Assembly: GCF_030697925.1 (NCBI RefSeq)
Contig: NZ_JAUYOJ010000173.1
Span: 54,845 to 118,844 of the forward strand
From: Phenylobacterium sp.
Lineage (GTDB): Bacteria; Pseudomonadota; Alphaproteobacteria; Caulobacterales; Caulobacteraceae
Direction of reading: 5' to 3'
DNA: 64,000 bases
In this document: piece by piece, positions 33,213-41,512 of the stretch
How the letters are laid out: every line of letters begins with the position of its first letter
Position numbering within the stretch: position 1 is the stretch's first letter
Made by a program: the position numbers and the translations under genes
Notes under the pieces: model-generated
Databases searched by the model: none
Seen by the model: the letters and a program-made list of their open reading frames with translations, nothing else
Told to the model about the DNA's origin: nothing

Positions 33213-34270
33213 GCCCGCGCGCCCGTCGCGGCGGCCTGTCGCCCGCGCGACGCCTGATCATCATCCTCGCCAGCGCCGCGGCCACCCTGGCCGCCGCCGT
33301 GGTGCTGTTCCTGGTCTGGGCGGTCTGGTCCTACCAGGGTCCAGGTCCGGCGGCGAAGTCCGGCGACGTCACCGTGGTCATGCTGCGCAAGGGCGCGGGC
33401 GTATCCGAGATCGCCTCGACCCTGGAGCGCGCGGGCGTAGTGCGCTCCGACGCCATCTTCGCCGCCGCGGCCCAGATCACCGGCGCGGCGCGGACGCTGA
33501 AGGCAGGCGAGTACGAGTTCAAGAGCCGCGCCTCCATGGCCAGCATCCTGGACGACATCCGCGACGGCCGCATCGTGGTCCACCAGATCACCGTGCCGGA
33601 GGGCATGACGTCCGAAGCTGTGGTCGAGGCCCTGGCCGCCAAGTCCGAGCTGACCGGCGACGCCCCGGCCCCGCCGGAGGGCTCGATCCTGCCCGAGACC
33701 TATCAGTTCGAACGCGGCGAGGACCGGGCCGCGGTGCTGAAGCGGATGATGGACGCTCGCGAGGAATTGCTGGGCCTGTTGTGGTCCAAACGCCAGCCGG
33801 GCCTGCCCATCGCCACGCCGGACGAGGCCGTGACGCTTGCCTCCATCGTCGAGAAGGAGACCGGCGTCGCCTCGGAACGGCCGAGGGTGGCGGCGGTGTT
33901 CGTCAACCGGCTGCGCGCCGGCATGCGGCTGGAGAGCGACCCGACCATCATCTACGGCCTGACCGGCGGCAAGCCGCTGGGCCGGGGCCTGCGCGCCTCG
34001 GAACTGGCCGCGCCCAACCCCTACAACACCTACCAGATCGACGGCCTGCCCCCGACGCCGATCGCCAATCCGGGCCGCGCGGCCCTGGCCGCCGTGCTGG
34101 ATCCGCCGGGGTCCGACGCTCTCTTCTTCGTCGCCGATGGCACGGGCGGCCACGTCTTCGCCGCGACCTACGAAGAGCACCTGAAGAACGTCGAGCGCTG
34201 GCGCGCCATCGAACGCAAGCGCGAGGTCGAGGTGCTGAAGGACCGGGCCAAGGCCCTGAAGGAACGCTAG
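33209..34270 (+). CDS. mltG: Endolytic murein transglycosylase
   Basis: 353 residues from a GTG overlapping the fabF stop. A basic N-terminus and one membrane helix (LIIILASAAATLAAAVVLFL) anchor a periplasmic YceG/MltG domain: PEGMTSEAVVEAL near 130, SILPETYQFERGE near 160, the catalytic glutamate about 215 in ASIVEKETGV, then VFVNRLRAGMRLESDPTIIY and NPYNTYQIDGLPPTPIANPG. MltG cleaves nascent peptidoglycan strands and sets glycan length. The fabF-mltG adjacency resembles the order in other bacteria where mltG follows fab genes (pabC-mltG-tmk in E. coli). Confidence 0.96.
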   Translation: MSPRARRGGLSPARRLIIILASAAATLAAAVVLFLVWAVWSYQGPGPAAKSGDVTVVMLRKGAGVSEIASTLERAGVVRSDAIFAAAAQITGAARTLKAGEYEFKSRASMASILDDIRDGRIVVHQITVPEGMTSEAVVEALAAKSELTGDAPAPPEGSILPETYQFERGEDRAAVLKRMMDAREELLGLLWSKRQPGLPIATPDEAVTLASIVEKETGVASERPRVAAVFVNRLRAGMRLESDPTIIYGLTGGKPLGRGLRASELAAPNPYNTYQIDGLPPTPIANPGRAALAAVLDPPGSDALFFVADGTGGHVFAATYEEHLKNVERWRAIERKREVEVLKDRAKALKER

Positions 34271-34272
34271 CC

Positions 34273-35154
34273 ATGCCACTGAACGGAATGACCGGGTTCG
34301 GCCGGGCCGAGGGCGCGGCGGGGGACTGGAGCTGGTCGGCGGAGGCGCGCTCGGTCAACGGCCGCAACCTGGAGGTCCGGTTCCGCGGCCCGCCGGGGTT
34401 CGACACGCTGGAGCGCGTGGCGCGCGACGGGACCCAGGCCCGGTTCGCCCGCGGCCAGGTCACGATCGGCGTGCAGGCCAAGCGCAGCGAGGGCGGCGCC
34501 CAGGTCCGGATCAATCTCGACCAGATCGAGCGCTATCTGGAGGCGGGCGCCGGCCTGCTGGCGGCCGGCAAGGCCGCGCCACCGAGCCTGGACGGCCTGC
34601 TGGCCCTGCGCGGCGTCGTGGAAGCCGCCGAGACCCTGGATGATCCCGACGCCCAGGCCGCCATCGAGGCGGCCATGGCGCTCTCCATCGGGGCCGCGCT
34701 GGAAGGCCTGGCCGAGGCGCGGCGCGAGGAGGGGTTCGCGCTGACCGGCGTGCTGATCACCCTGGTGGATCGCATCGAGCTGCTGGTCCGCCAGGCGGGC
34801 GAGACGGCCGCCGGCCAGCCAGCGGCGATCAAGGCGCGCTTCGAGGCGAGAATGACAGAGCTGCTCGGCGAGGCCGCCCCGGCCGACCGCATCGTCACCG
34901 AGGCCGCCGCCATGGCCGTGAAGGCCGATGTCCGCGAGGAGCTGGACCGCCTGGCGGGCCATATCGACGGCGCGCGGACGCTGATTGCGGGGGAGGGGCC
35001 CTCGGGCCGCCGGCTGGACTTCCTGACCCAAGAGTTCATGCGCGAGGCCAACACCCTTTGTTCGAAGTCGGCGCTGTCGGCCTTGACCAATATCGGCCTC
35101 GATCTCAAGGCCACCATCGAGCAGTTTCGAGAGCAGGTGCAGAATGTCGAGTGA
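34273..35154 (+). CDS. yicC: YicC-family endoribonuclease
   Basis: 293 residues from the ATG two bases after mltG: MPLNGMTGFGRAEGAAGDWS with the invariant MTGFGRA, WSAEARSVNGRNLEVRFRGP, and the C-terminal YicC domain RRLDFLTQEFMREANTLCSK then IGLDLKATIEQFREQVQNVE. YicC proteins are metal-dependent RNases acting on small RNAs in E. coli. The gmk gene begins inside its last codons (11-base overlap), and the yicC-gmk pairing is widely conserved. No unusual feature. Confidence 0.93.
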   Translation: MPLNGMTGFGRAEGAAGDWSWSAEARSVNGRNLEVRFRGPPGFDTLERVARDGTQARFARGQVTIGVQAKRSEGGAQVRINLDQIERYLEAGAGLLAAGKAAPPSLDGLLALRGVVEAAETLDDPDAQAAIEAAMALSIGAALEGLAEARREEGFALTGVLITLVDRIELLVRQAGETAAGQPAAIKARFEARMTELLGEAAPADRIVTEAAAMAVKADVREELDRLAGHIDGARTLIAGEGPSGRRLDFLTQEFMREANTLCSKSALSALTNIGLDLKATIEQFREQVQNVE

Positions 35155-35797
35155 CGGCGACGCCAAGCCCTGGGAGACCCAGCGCCGCGGCCTGCTGCTG
35201 CTGGTCTCCAGCCCGGCCGGCGCGGGTAAGACCTCGCTGTCGCGGCGGCTGGTGGCCGACCACGCCGACATGACCCTTTCGGTCTCCTGGACCACCCGAG
35301 CGGCGCGGCCGGGCGAGGAGGAGGGGCGCGAATACTTCTTCGTCGATCGCGCGGCATTCGAGGCCAAGATCGCCGAGGGCGGGTTCCTGGAATGGGCCGA
35401 GGTCAACGGCAACCTCTACGGCACCCCCGGCGCCGCCGTGATGGAGGCCCTGCTGGACGGCAAGGACGTGCTGTTCGACATCGACTGGCAGGGCGCCAAG
35501 CAGGTCGCCGAAAAGGCGCCCGACGACAGCGTCCGCGTCTTCATCCTCCCGCCCTCCTGGGAGGACCTGTCGCGCCGGCTGCACGCCCGCGCTCAGGACA
35601 GCGAGGAGGTGATCGCTCAGCGCCTCTTGCTCGGCAAGGAAGAGATCGCCCACTGGGGCCTCTACGACTACGTGATCGTGAACAAGAACTTCGACCGGGC
35701 CTATGCCGACCTCGGACACATCTACCGCGCCGAGCGGATGAAGCCCGGCCGCAATACCTGGCTGCCGGCGTTCGTCGAAGGTCTGCTCGGCGAATAG
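35144..35797 (+). CDS. gmk: Guanylate kinase
   Basis: 217 residues with P-loop VSSPAGAGKTSLSRRLV at about 21-37, then SVSWTTRAARPGEEEGREYF (GMP-binding TR and Y), FLEWAEVNGNLYGTPGA, VLFDIDWQGAKQVAEKA and IFILPPSWEDLSRRLHARAQ. It phosphorylates GMP to GDP. It has a short N-terminal extension before the P-loop. It overlaps the 3' end of yicC. It ends the run fabD to gmk; no hairpin terminator is visible downstream. Confidence 0.97.
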   Translation: MSSDGDAKPWETQRRGLLLLVSSPAGAGKTSLSRRLVADHADMTLSVSWTTRAARPGEEEGREYFFVDRAAFEAKIAEGGFLEWAEVNGNLYGTPGAAVMEALLDGKDVLFDIDWQGAKQVAEKAPDDSVRVFILPPSWEDLSRRLHARAQDSEEVIAQRLLLGKEEIAHWGLYDYVIVNKNFDRAYADLGHIYRAERMKPGRNTWLPAFVEGLLGE

Positions 35798-35870
35798 GCC
35801 GCCTCGGATAGGAAAATTACACCTTCACCGTGCAATGGACCTTCGCCTAAGCTTGGCTGTGGAGGGTCTC

Positions 35871-36512
35871 ATGCAGAAATTGGTGTTCGCCGCGGCGCTC
35901 GCCCTGGCGACGCCGGCCCTGGCCGGGTCGCTGAGAATCACGCCGATCGCCACCATGGGCGCGCCGGTGGAATACCGACAGGGCCGGGCGGAATCCCTGT
36001 CCAGCCTGGCGCGGACCGATGTCGCCCTGATGATCGAACGCGCCGTCATCGACGAGCGGGACTTCCCGACCGTCCGCCTGGGGGTCAAGAACAATGGCCC
36101 GGTCTCGGTCAACATGGTCCCCGAGGCGGTTCAGGTGACCACCAACCAGGGCGTGGCCCTGCCGATCCTGACCCATGACGAGCTGGCCGCCGCCGTGGAG
36201 GCGGACGAGCGCAAGCGCGAGAGCCGTGCCCGCTTCGCCGCCAAGCTCGACGCCGTCGGCGCGGCCATGCGCGACCAGCCGACCCGGCCCAACCCGTCCG
36301 TCCAGGCCGGGGTCAGGGAGGCGCAGGAGGAGACCGCCGCGGTCTTGGACGCCATCGCCAACCGCGGCTTCCTGGCCCAGACCGTGCGCTCCGGCGAGGA
36401 GCACATGACCGACCTTGGCCTTGGGCCGCTGCCGAAGGGGGTGACGTCGCTCACCATCAAGGTCACCCTGGGCGAGGAGACTCATACATTCCTGCTCAAC
36501 GTGGCGCGATAG
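35871..36512 (+). CDS. Exported protein of unknown function
   Basis: 213 residues from the ATG at 35871 (GGAGGG upstream), with a signal peptide MQKLVFAAALALATPALAGS cut near ALA. The mature part contains ERAVIDERDFPTVRLGVKNN, GPVSVNMVPEAVQVTTNQGV, a charged helical middle (AVEADERKRESRARFAAKLD) and a beta-rich end (SLTIKVTLGEETHTFLLNVA), suggesting an Ig- or beta-sandwich-like fold facing the periplasm. No family is recognised. It overlaps nothing but ends two bases before the next gene, so the two form an operon. A start at 35835 is possible but would bury the signal peptide. Confidence 0.75.
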   Translation: MQKLVFAAALALATPALAGSLRITPIATMGAPVEYRQGRAESLSSLARTDVALMIERAVIDERDFPTVRLGVKNNGPVSVNMVPEAVQVTTNQGVALPILTHDELAAAVEADERKRESRARFAAKLDAVGAAMRDQPTRPNPSVQAGVREAQEETAAVLDAIANRGFLAQTVRSGEEHMTDLGLGPLPKGVTSLTIKVTLGEETHTFLLNVAR

Positions 36513-36514
36513 GC

Positions 36515-36955
36515 ATGCACAGCATCCGCACCGAGGCCCTGATCCCCGCCAGTCCCGATCGGGTCTACGCGGTCCTGGCCGACTTCGCGCGCTATCCCGA
36601 GTGGAATCCGCTGAACCTGGCGGCGCACGGCGAGGCGCGGCTGGGCGCGCGGGTGCCCATGGTGTTCCGCGACCTCCCGGGCAAGCCGGGGGCAGTGATC
36701 CGCCAGACCGTCCGCATCGTGGCCGCCGAACCGGGCCGCGAGCTGGCCTGGGCCGGACAGGCGCCGCTGATCTTCAAGGGCCGGCATGGCTTCCTGCTGA
36801 CGTCGGAGGGCGCCGGAACCCGGCTGGTCCACACCGAAGTGCTCTCTGGCCTGCTGCCCGCCACATGGAGCGCCGAACGCATCGCCCGCGACTTCACGCC
36901 CGCCTACGAAGCCGTGAACACCGCCCTGGCCGCTCGAGTCGCGAGTCTGGGCTGA
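36515..36955 (+). CDS. SRPBCC (START-like) domain protein
   Basis: 146 residues with the polyketide-cyclase/START-like pattern: SIRTEALIPASPDRVYAVLA, DFARYPEWNPLNLAAHGEAR, a beta-sheet middle (ELAWAGQAPLIFKGRHGFLL) and a C-terminal helix (FTPAYEAVNTALAARVASLG). Such proteins bind hydrophobic ligands in a cavity; ligand and role are unknown. The gene starts two bases after the exported-protein gene, so they are co-transcribed. A hairpin lies just after its stop. Confidence 0.82.
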   Translation: MHSIRTEALIPASPDRVYAVLADFARYPEWNPLNLAAHGEARLGARVPMVFRDLPGKPGAVIRQTVRIVAAEPGRELAWAGQAPLIFKGRHGFLLTSEGAGTRLVHTEVLSGLLPATWSAERIARDFTPAYEAVNTALAARVASLG

Positions 36956-36961
36956 ATTTGC

Positions 36962-36982
36962 AGTTGCGGGTCTTTCGCAACT
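36962..36982 (+). terminator. Hairpin after the SRPBCC gene
   Basis: Perfect 7-base inverted repeat AGTTGCG / CGCAACT around a 7-base loop, six bases after the stop codon; an overlapping alternative pair (CGCAA/TTGCG) follows. The downstream bases (TGCGTTTCTCG) are only weakly T-rich, so termination strength is doubtful. It may partly separate the following DUF454 gene. Confidence 0.4.
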
Positions 36983-37009
36983 TGCGTTTCTCGTAGAGGG
37001 TCGGGCGGC

Positions 37010-37375
37010 ATGGCGCGAACCCTCTTCCTGGTGCTCGGACTGGTCTTCACGGCGCTCGGCGTCGTGGGCGCCTTCCTGCCGCTGCTGCCAACGACCGTGT
37101 TCCTGATCCTGGCGGCCGGCTGTTTCGCCAGGTCGTCGCCCCGGCTGGAGGCCTGGTTGATGGACCATGCGCAGTTCGGCCCGACCCTGAGGGCCTGGCG
37201 TGAGCACAGGGCCATTCCGCGGCCCGCCAAGGTGATGGCCTGCGCAGGGATGGCGCTGGGCTTCGTGGTCTTCTTCATCACGGCCCACCCGGGGGCCTGG
37301 CTGGCGCTAATCGTCGCCGCCGCGCTCGGGGCCTGCGCGGTCTTCGTGGTCTCTAGGCCGAGCGCTTCTCGATAA
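37010..37375 (+). CDS. YbaN/DUF454 family inner-membrane protein
   Basis: 121 residues with three or four membrane helices: LFLVLGLVFTALGVVGAFLP at the start with the family motif LPLLPTTVFLILAAGCFARS, and two helices near the C-terminus (ACAGMALGFVVFFI, WLALIVAAALGACAVFVV). The segment SSPRLEAWLMDHAQFGPTLR is typical. Function unknown. Its last 23 bases overlap the 3' end of the convergent TetR-type gene, so both transcripts are antisense to each other there. Confidence 0.88.
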   Translation: MARTLFLVLGLVFTALGVVGAFLPLLPTTVFLILAAGCFARSSPRLEAWLMDHAQFGPTLRAWREHRAIPRPAKVMACAGMALGFVVFFITAHPGAWLALIVAAALGACAVFVVSRPSASR

Positions 37376-38117
37376 AAGCCTCGATCCCGTCCAGCACCCG
37401 CTCAAGTCCGAAGGCGAAGGCCCGCTCTGGATCGCCGACGGCCTCGTAGGCCTCGCCCGCCGCGGCCCCGACGCGCGCGGCTATGGGAAACTGCGCGGGA
37501 TCGAACACCTTCTCCAGCAACGGCCCGCTGATCTCCCACCACTGGGCGTCGCTCAAGCCGGTGCGGCTCTCGGCCTGCATGGCCTCCACGGCGCTGCGCA
37601 CGGCGCCGTGCACATAGTTGGAGATCAGGCTGATCACCTGGTCCATCTCCAGGTCCGCGAGGCCCTCGCCCTCGACGGCGCGCAGTTCGAAATCGAACTT
37701 GGCGATCATGTTGGGGCCCAGCACCGGGCGGTGCATCACCACCTGCAGCATCCAGGGATGACGGTGGTAGAGGTCCCAGTTGTCGCGCGCTACCTGCTCC
37801 AGCCGCGCGCGCCACCCGGCGCCCTCGGCATAGGTCTTGGGTGTCTCGCCATAGACCCGGTCCAGCATGACGTCGATCAACTCGGCCTTGGAGGGCACGT
37901 AGGTGTAGAGCGACATGGTGGCGACCTTTAGCCGGTCGGCGACCCGCCGCATGGAGAGCGCCGACAGACCCTCGGCGTCAGCCAGCTCGATGGCGGCGAC
38001 GGCGATTTCCTCCACGCTGAGGCGCGGGCGCGGCCCGCGGCGGCGGGCGGGGACGAGACCCCAGAGCAGTTCGAGGCTGCGTCTGGGATCGCCGGCGGAG
38101 GACGAGTCGGCGGTCAT
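37353..38117 (-). CDS. TetR-family transcriptional regulator
   Basis: 254 residues from the ATG at 38117. The N-terminal HTH spans about 30-75: LSVEEIAVAAIELADAEGLS, ALSMRRVADRLKVATMSLYT and YVPSKAELIDVMLDRVYG. The C-terminal part resembles the TetR_C_1 (tetracycline repressor-like) domain (WRARLEQVARDNWDLYHRHP, FAFGLERVLDGIEAFIEKRS). The family usually represses a neighbouring divergent gene, here the glutathione transferase, and a perfect palindrome lies nine bases upstream of its start. Its ligand is unknown. The 3' end overlaps the DUF454 gene. Confidence 0.9.
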   Translation of the reverse strand: MTADSSSAGDPRRSLELLWGLVPARRRGPRPRLSVEEIAVAAIELADAEGLSALSMRRVADRLKVATMSLYTYVPSKAELIDVMLDRVYGETPKTYAEGAGWRARLEQVARDNWDLYHRHPWMLQVVMHRPVLGPNMIAKFDFELRAVEGEGLADLEMDQVISLISNYVHGAVRSAVEAMQAESRTGLSDAQWWEISGPLLEKVFDPAQFPIAARVGAAAGEAYEAVGDPERAFAFGLERVLDGIEAFIEKRSA

Positions 38118-38125
38118 GGCGTTCG

Positions 38126-38139
38126 ACCTAAACATAGGT
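38126..38139. promoter_or_regulatory. Palindromic operator candidate between tetR-type and GST genes
   Basis: Perfect arms ACCTA and TAGGT around AACA, nine bases upstream of the TetR-type start and about 70 bases upstream of the GST start. The length (14 bases) and position suit a TetR-family operator with autoregulation. An 8-base palindrome TCGTACGA lies slightly further on and could be part of the site or the GST promoter. Confidence 0.45.
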
Positions 38140-38207
38140 AACGCCGCACGTCGTACGATAACGGCGCCGTGCGAAAATCGAACCCGGAATCGCGCTAGGC
38201 CTGGGCT

Positions 38208-38906
38208 ATGTACGAGCTGCACATCGCCAACAAGAACTACTCGTCCTGGTCGCTGCGGCCTTGGGTGCTGATGCGCGAGCTGGGTATTCCGTTCGACGAG
38301 CGCCTGACGCCCTTCGACCCCGACTCGAACTGGCAGGCCTTTCGCGGATTCTCGCCCACCGGCCTGGTCCCGGCGCTCCGGGACGGCCACCGGTCGGTCT
38401 GGGAATCCCTGGCCATCGTCGAGTACCTGGCCGAACGGCATGAGGGGGTCTGGCCGAAGGATCCCGACGCGCGGGCCTGGGCGCGCAGCGCCGCCGCCGA
38501 GATGCATGCCGGGTTTGCCGCCCTGCGCGAAGCCTGCACCATGAATGTCGGCATCCGGGTGCGGCTCGCGGAGCGGTCGCCCAAGCTCGAACAGAACCTG
38601 GCGCGCATCGACGAACTTTGGCGCGAAGGTCTCCACCGGTTCGGCGGCCCGTTCCTGGCGGGCAAGGCCTTCGGGGCCGTCGACGCCTTCTTCGCGCCGG
38701 TGGCCTTGCGCCTGAAGACCTATGGCCTGACCCTGTCGGGACCGGCCGAGGCTTACGCCGGGCGACTGTTGGCTCTACCCTCGATGCAGGCGTGGCAGGC
38801 CGCCGCCCTGGCCGAGACCTGGCGCGAGCCCGGTCACGAGGCCGAAGCGCGGGCGTGCGGCGAATGGCTGGAAGACCTGAGGGCGAGCGGAGGCGACCAT
38901 GGCTGA
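38208..38906 (+). CDS. Glutathione S-transferase family protein
   Basis: 232 residues: thioredoxin-like N-terminal domain (MYELHIANKNYSSWSLRPWV, LMRELGIPFDERLTPFD, GLVPALRD, VWESLAIVEYLAERH) and an all-helical C-terminal domain (LARIDELWREGLHRFGGPFL, AGKAFGAVDAFFAPVALRL). Tyr11/Ser12/Ser13 lie at the catalytic position and ESLAIVEYL is the glutathione-binding loop. It probably conjugates or reduces electrophiles. It is divergent from a TetR regulator and overlaps the following DUF3606-like gene by eight bases. Confidence 0.92.
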   Translation: MYELHIANKNYSSWSLRPWVLMRELGIPFDERLTPFDPDSNWQAFRGFSPTGLVPALRDGHRSVWESLAIVEYLAERHEGVWPKDPDARAWARSAAAEMHAGFAALREACTMNVGIRVRLAERSPKLEQNLARIDELWREGLHRFGGPFLAGKAFGAVDAFFAPVALRLKTYGLTLSGPAEAYAGRLLALPSMQAWQAAALAETWREPGHEAEARACGEWLEDLRASGGDHG

Positions 38907-39081
38907 ACCCAAGGGCAAGCGGGACTTCCGCGACAATCCCCGCATCGACATCCGCGAGCGCCACGAGGTGGCGTTCTGGGCCAAGCGCTGGGGCGTGACG
39001 GCCGAGCAGATCGCCGCGGCCCACAAGAAGGTCGGCCACAACGTCAAGGACATCGCCACAGAGCTGGGCAAGCGCCGGTGA
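38899..39081 (+). CDS. DUF3606-like small protein
   Basis: 60 residues, basic and helical: IDIRERHEVAFWAKRWGVTA then EQIAAAHKKVGHNVKDIATE. The D-x-x-E-x-x-E-V-x-x-W-x-x-x-x-G/GVT pattern and length match DUF3606, a small family with a predicted three-helix, DNA-binding-like fold and no known function. It overlaps the GST gene by eight bases and the next gene by four bases, so it is part of the same translational unit. Confidence 0.8.
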   Translation: MAEPKGKRDFRDNPRIDIRERHEVAFWAKRWGVTAEQIAAAHKKVGHNVKDIATELGKRR

Positions 39082-39593
39082 GGCTGCTGGGCCTGCCCGG
39101 GCGCAAGGCCTCGACCCTCACGCAGATGACCGATCTGGTCGAACGGTTGGCCGGCGGACAGGCTGCGGTTCGGTCCTATGGATTCTGGGGCGGCGCGGAT
39201 GTCCCCGATCCCGACGTCGGACCCGAGGTGTTGGCGGTCGCCGACAGCGGAGCCGAGCTTCTGGTCTGCAAGTCCATCGGCACGCTGATCGCCATGCTCG
39301 CCCGCGAGCGCCACGGGTTCATCGCCAAGTCCTACGTCTTCATCGGCTCACCCCTGCGCCGGTTCGAAGCCGAGGGTCTGACCGACATCCTGCGTCGCCA
39401 GGCGCACGCGGCGCCAACGCTCTTCATCCAGCAGACGGCGGACTTCAACGGAGCCTACGCCGACTTGGCCGCGGCGGTCGGCGCCGCACCCTTCGCGACG
39501 ATGGCTGAGGTCCCGGGGGACGACCACCTCTATTCCGACACAATGCGCCTGGCGCAGATCATCGAGGCCTGGCGCGCCTCTGCGCCTGCCTAG
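39078..39593 (+). CDS. Alpha/beta-hydrolase-like protein with variant nucleophile elbow
   Basis: 171 residues from a GTG overlapping the DUF3606 gene. The fold is alpha/beta-hydrolase-like without a lid: a start strand MRLLGLPGRKAS, a nucleophile elbow LLVCKSIGTLIAML with Ser66 in C-K-S-I-G rather than G-x-S-x-G, and a likely catalytic histidine in EVPGDDHLYSD. YVFIGSPLRRFEAEG and PTLFIQQTADFNG correspond to later strands. It is shorter than most hydrolases. Function unknown; catalysis plausible because the Ser and His are kept. Confidence 0.65.
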   Translation: MRLLGLPGRKASTLTQMTDLVERLAGGQAAVRSYGFWGGADVPDPDVGPEVLAVADSGAELLVCKSIGTLIAMLARERHGFIAKSYVFIGSPLRRFEAEGLTDILRRQAHAAPTLFIQQTADFNGAYADLAAAVGAAPFATMAEVPGDDHLYSDTMRLAQIIEAWRASAPA

Positions 39594-39602
39594 GCGCCCC
39601 GC

Positions 39603-40391
39603 ATGGACCTGCCGATCCTCACCGACCCGTTCTTCTATCTAGTCGCCATCCCGGCGGTGATCCTGCTGGGCCTGGCCAAGGGCGGGTTCTCCGGCATGGG
39701 GGTGATCGCCGTGCCGCTGATGGCGCTGGCGATCTCGCCGGTGCTGGCGGCCTCCATCACCCTGCCGATCCTGATCGTCCAGGACGTGGTCAGCGTTTCG
39801 GCCTTTCGGAAGACCTGGGACAAGGGGGTGCTGCTGCTGATGCTGCCCAGCGCCGCGATCGGGATCGGCCTGGGCTACGCGCTCGCGGCCTTCGTGCGGC
39901 CCGGGGCGGTGGAACTGGCGGTCGGCGCGATCGCCGTGGTCTTCTCCCTCCAACGCCTATGGTTGGATCGAGCCGGCGCGCCGGTCGCAGATCCGCGGCG
40001 CGAACGCGTTCCCTGGCGGGGGGTGCTGGCCGGGATCACGGCGGGCTTCACCAGTCAGCTTGCCCACGCGGGCGGACCGCCGTTCCAGATCTATGTCATG
40101 CCCAAACGGCTGCCGCGCGACGTGTTCGTCGGCACCAGCGCCATCTTCTTCGCCGTGGTGAACTGGATGAAGGTCCCAGCCTACTGGGCGCTCGGCCAGT
40201 TCACACCGCAGGCCTTGAGCACGGCTCTCGTCCTGCTGCCCCTAGCCATCGCCTCGACCTGGGCGGGGGTCTGGCTGGTGCGACGGATTCCGGCCGAGCG
40301 GTTTTACCAGATCGTCTATAGCCTGTTGGTGGTGGTCGGAGCCAAGCTGGCCTGGGATGGGGCCTCGGCGCTGACGTGGGGCATGTCATGA
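39603..40391 (+). CDS. TSUP (TauE/SafE) family membrane transporter
   Basis: 262 residues with about eight membrane helices and the TSUP repeat signatures: FYLVAIPAVILLGLAKGGFS, GMGVIAVPLMALAISPVLAA, ASITLPILIVQDVVSVSAFR, and in the second half GVLAGITAGFTSQLAHAGGP then FQIYVMPKRLPRDVFVGTSA. The AKGGF and HAGGPP motifs are typical. Members export or import sulfite, sulfonates or small organic acids; the substrate is unknown. The last bases overlap the next small gene (ATGA). Confidence 0.88.
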   Translation: MDLPILTDPFFYLVAIPAVILLGLAKGGFSGMGVIAVPLMALAISPVLAASITLPILIVQDVVSVSAFRKTWDKGVLLLMLPSAAIGIGLGYALAAFVRPGAVELAVGAIAVVFSLQRLWLDRAGAPVADPRRERVPWRGVLAGITAGFTSQLAHAGGPPFQIYVMPKRLPRDVFVGTSAIFFAVVNWMKVPAYWALGQFTPQALSTALVLLPLAIASTWAGVWLVRRIPAERFYQIVYSLLVVVGAKLAWDGASALTWGMS

Positions 40392-40597
40392 TCATCAAGG
40401 TGCTGGGGGCCGTGCTGTGTGGCGTCGGCCTCACCTGGATCCTGCAAGGGGTCGGCGTCCTGCCAGGTAGCTTCATGACCGGCCAGATCGTGTGGGCCGC
40501 CATCGGTGGCGTCGCCCTGATCGCGGGTCTGGTGATGCTCACGATCGGCCGGCGAGGCCAGCGTCGTAGCGGGTCGGACGACGGCGGCGGCGACTAG
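40388..40597 (+). CDS. Small two-helix membrane protein
   Basis: 69 residues from an ATG that overlaps the TSUP stop. Two hydrophobic helices ([20 protein letters not shown] and [20 protein letters not shown]) are joined by LPGSFMTGQ and end in a short Arg/Gly/Asp tail. The pattern [27 protein letters not shown] is shared by small conserved bacterial membrane proteins of unknown role. Its stop and that of the convergent rsmA share the bases CTAG. Confidence 0.7.
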   Translation: MIIKVLGAVLCGVGLTWILQGVGVLPGSFMTGQIVWAAIGGVALIAGLVMLTIGRRGQRRSGSDDGGGD

Positions 40598-41421
40598 GCG
40601 CGCCAGGCGTCCGCCAACGCCAGGAATCCTTCCACGGAGATGGTCTCGGCCCGCGCCTCGGGCGCGATGTCGACCTTCAAGCACAGGGCTTCTCCTCCCA
40701 GCACCTTGAGGCTGGAGCGCAGCATCTTGCGGCGCTGGCCGAAGGCCGCCGCGGTGATGGTCTGCAGGGCGGCGAGCCGCTCCGGCGACGGGCGGTCGGC
40801 GCGGGGCGTCAAGTGGACCACAGCCGAGGACACCTTGGGCGGCGGGGTGAAGGCGCGGGGCCCGACATCCATCACCAGGGCCGCATTGGCCGTGGTCTGC
40901 GCCAGCACGGCCAGCCGGCCATAGGCGTCGTCGCCGGGCTGGGCGACGATCCGTTCAGCCACTTCCTTCTGGAACATCAAGGTCATGGAGGCGGGTGTGA
41001 ACGTGCCCGTCAGCCACTTGATCAACAGCGCCGTGCCGACGTTGTAGGGCAGGTTGGAGACCACGTGGGCCGGGGCGCCGGCCGCCAGGGCGCCCTCGTC
41101 GGCGCCGAGCGCGTCCTCCACCCGGATGGCCAGGGCGCCGTCGGCCGCCGTCGCCAGCTCCTCCAGCAGGGGTAGGAAGCGCGGATCCTTCTCGATGGCG
41201 GTCACCCGTGCGCCGGTTTCCAACAGAGCCCGCGTCAGGCCGCCGGGGCCGGGTCCGACCTCGATCACATGGTCGCCATCGCCGACCTGGGCCAGCCGGG
41301 CGATCTTACGCGTGATGTTGAGGTCCAGCAGGAAGTGCTGGCCGAAGCTCTTCTTGGCCATCAGGCCGTGCTCGGCCAGGGTCTCGCGGAGCGGGGGGAG
41401 GTCAGCCAGGGGGTGTGTCAC
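40594..41421 (-). CDS. rsmA: 16S rRNA (adenine-N6,N6) dimethyltransferase
   Basis: 275 residues from the GTG at 41421, which has GGGAGAG just upstream; a GTG at 41436 lacks a ribosome site. SAM-binding motif I is [20 protein letters not shown], motif [18 protein letters not shown], with [20 protein letters not shown] at the N-terminus and [14 protein letters not shown] and [18 protein letters not shown] near the C-terminus. RsmA dimethylates two adenosines at the 3' end of 16S rRNA, loss of which gives kasugamycin resistance. Its stop interlocks with that of a convergent membrane-protein gene. Confidence 0.97.
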   Translation of the reverse strand: MTHPLADLPPLRETLAEHGLMAKKSFGQHFLLDLNITRKIARLAQVGDGDHVIEVGPGPGGLTRALLETGARVTAIEKDPRFLPLLEELATAADGALAIRVEDALGADEGALAAGAPAHVVSNLPYNVGTALLIKWLTGTFTPASMTLMFQKEVAERIVAQPGDDAYGRLAVLAQTTANAALVMDVGPRAFTPPPKVSSAVVHLTPRADRPSPERLAALQTITAAAFGQRRKMLRSSLKVLGGEALCLKVDIAPEARAETISVEGFLALADAWRA

Positions 41422-41512
41422 GCCTCTCCCTAGCACCGGAATATCAAGTCCTTAAGCCCCGCTTCACCCTGGGAATCTATACTGGGGCCAGGATCAACCT
41501 GGCGGGTCTCTC

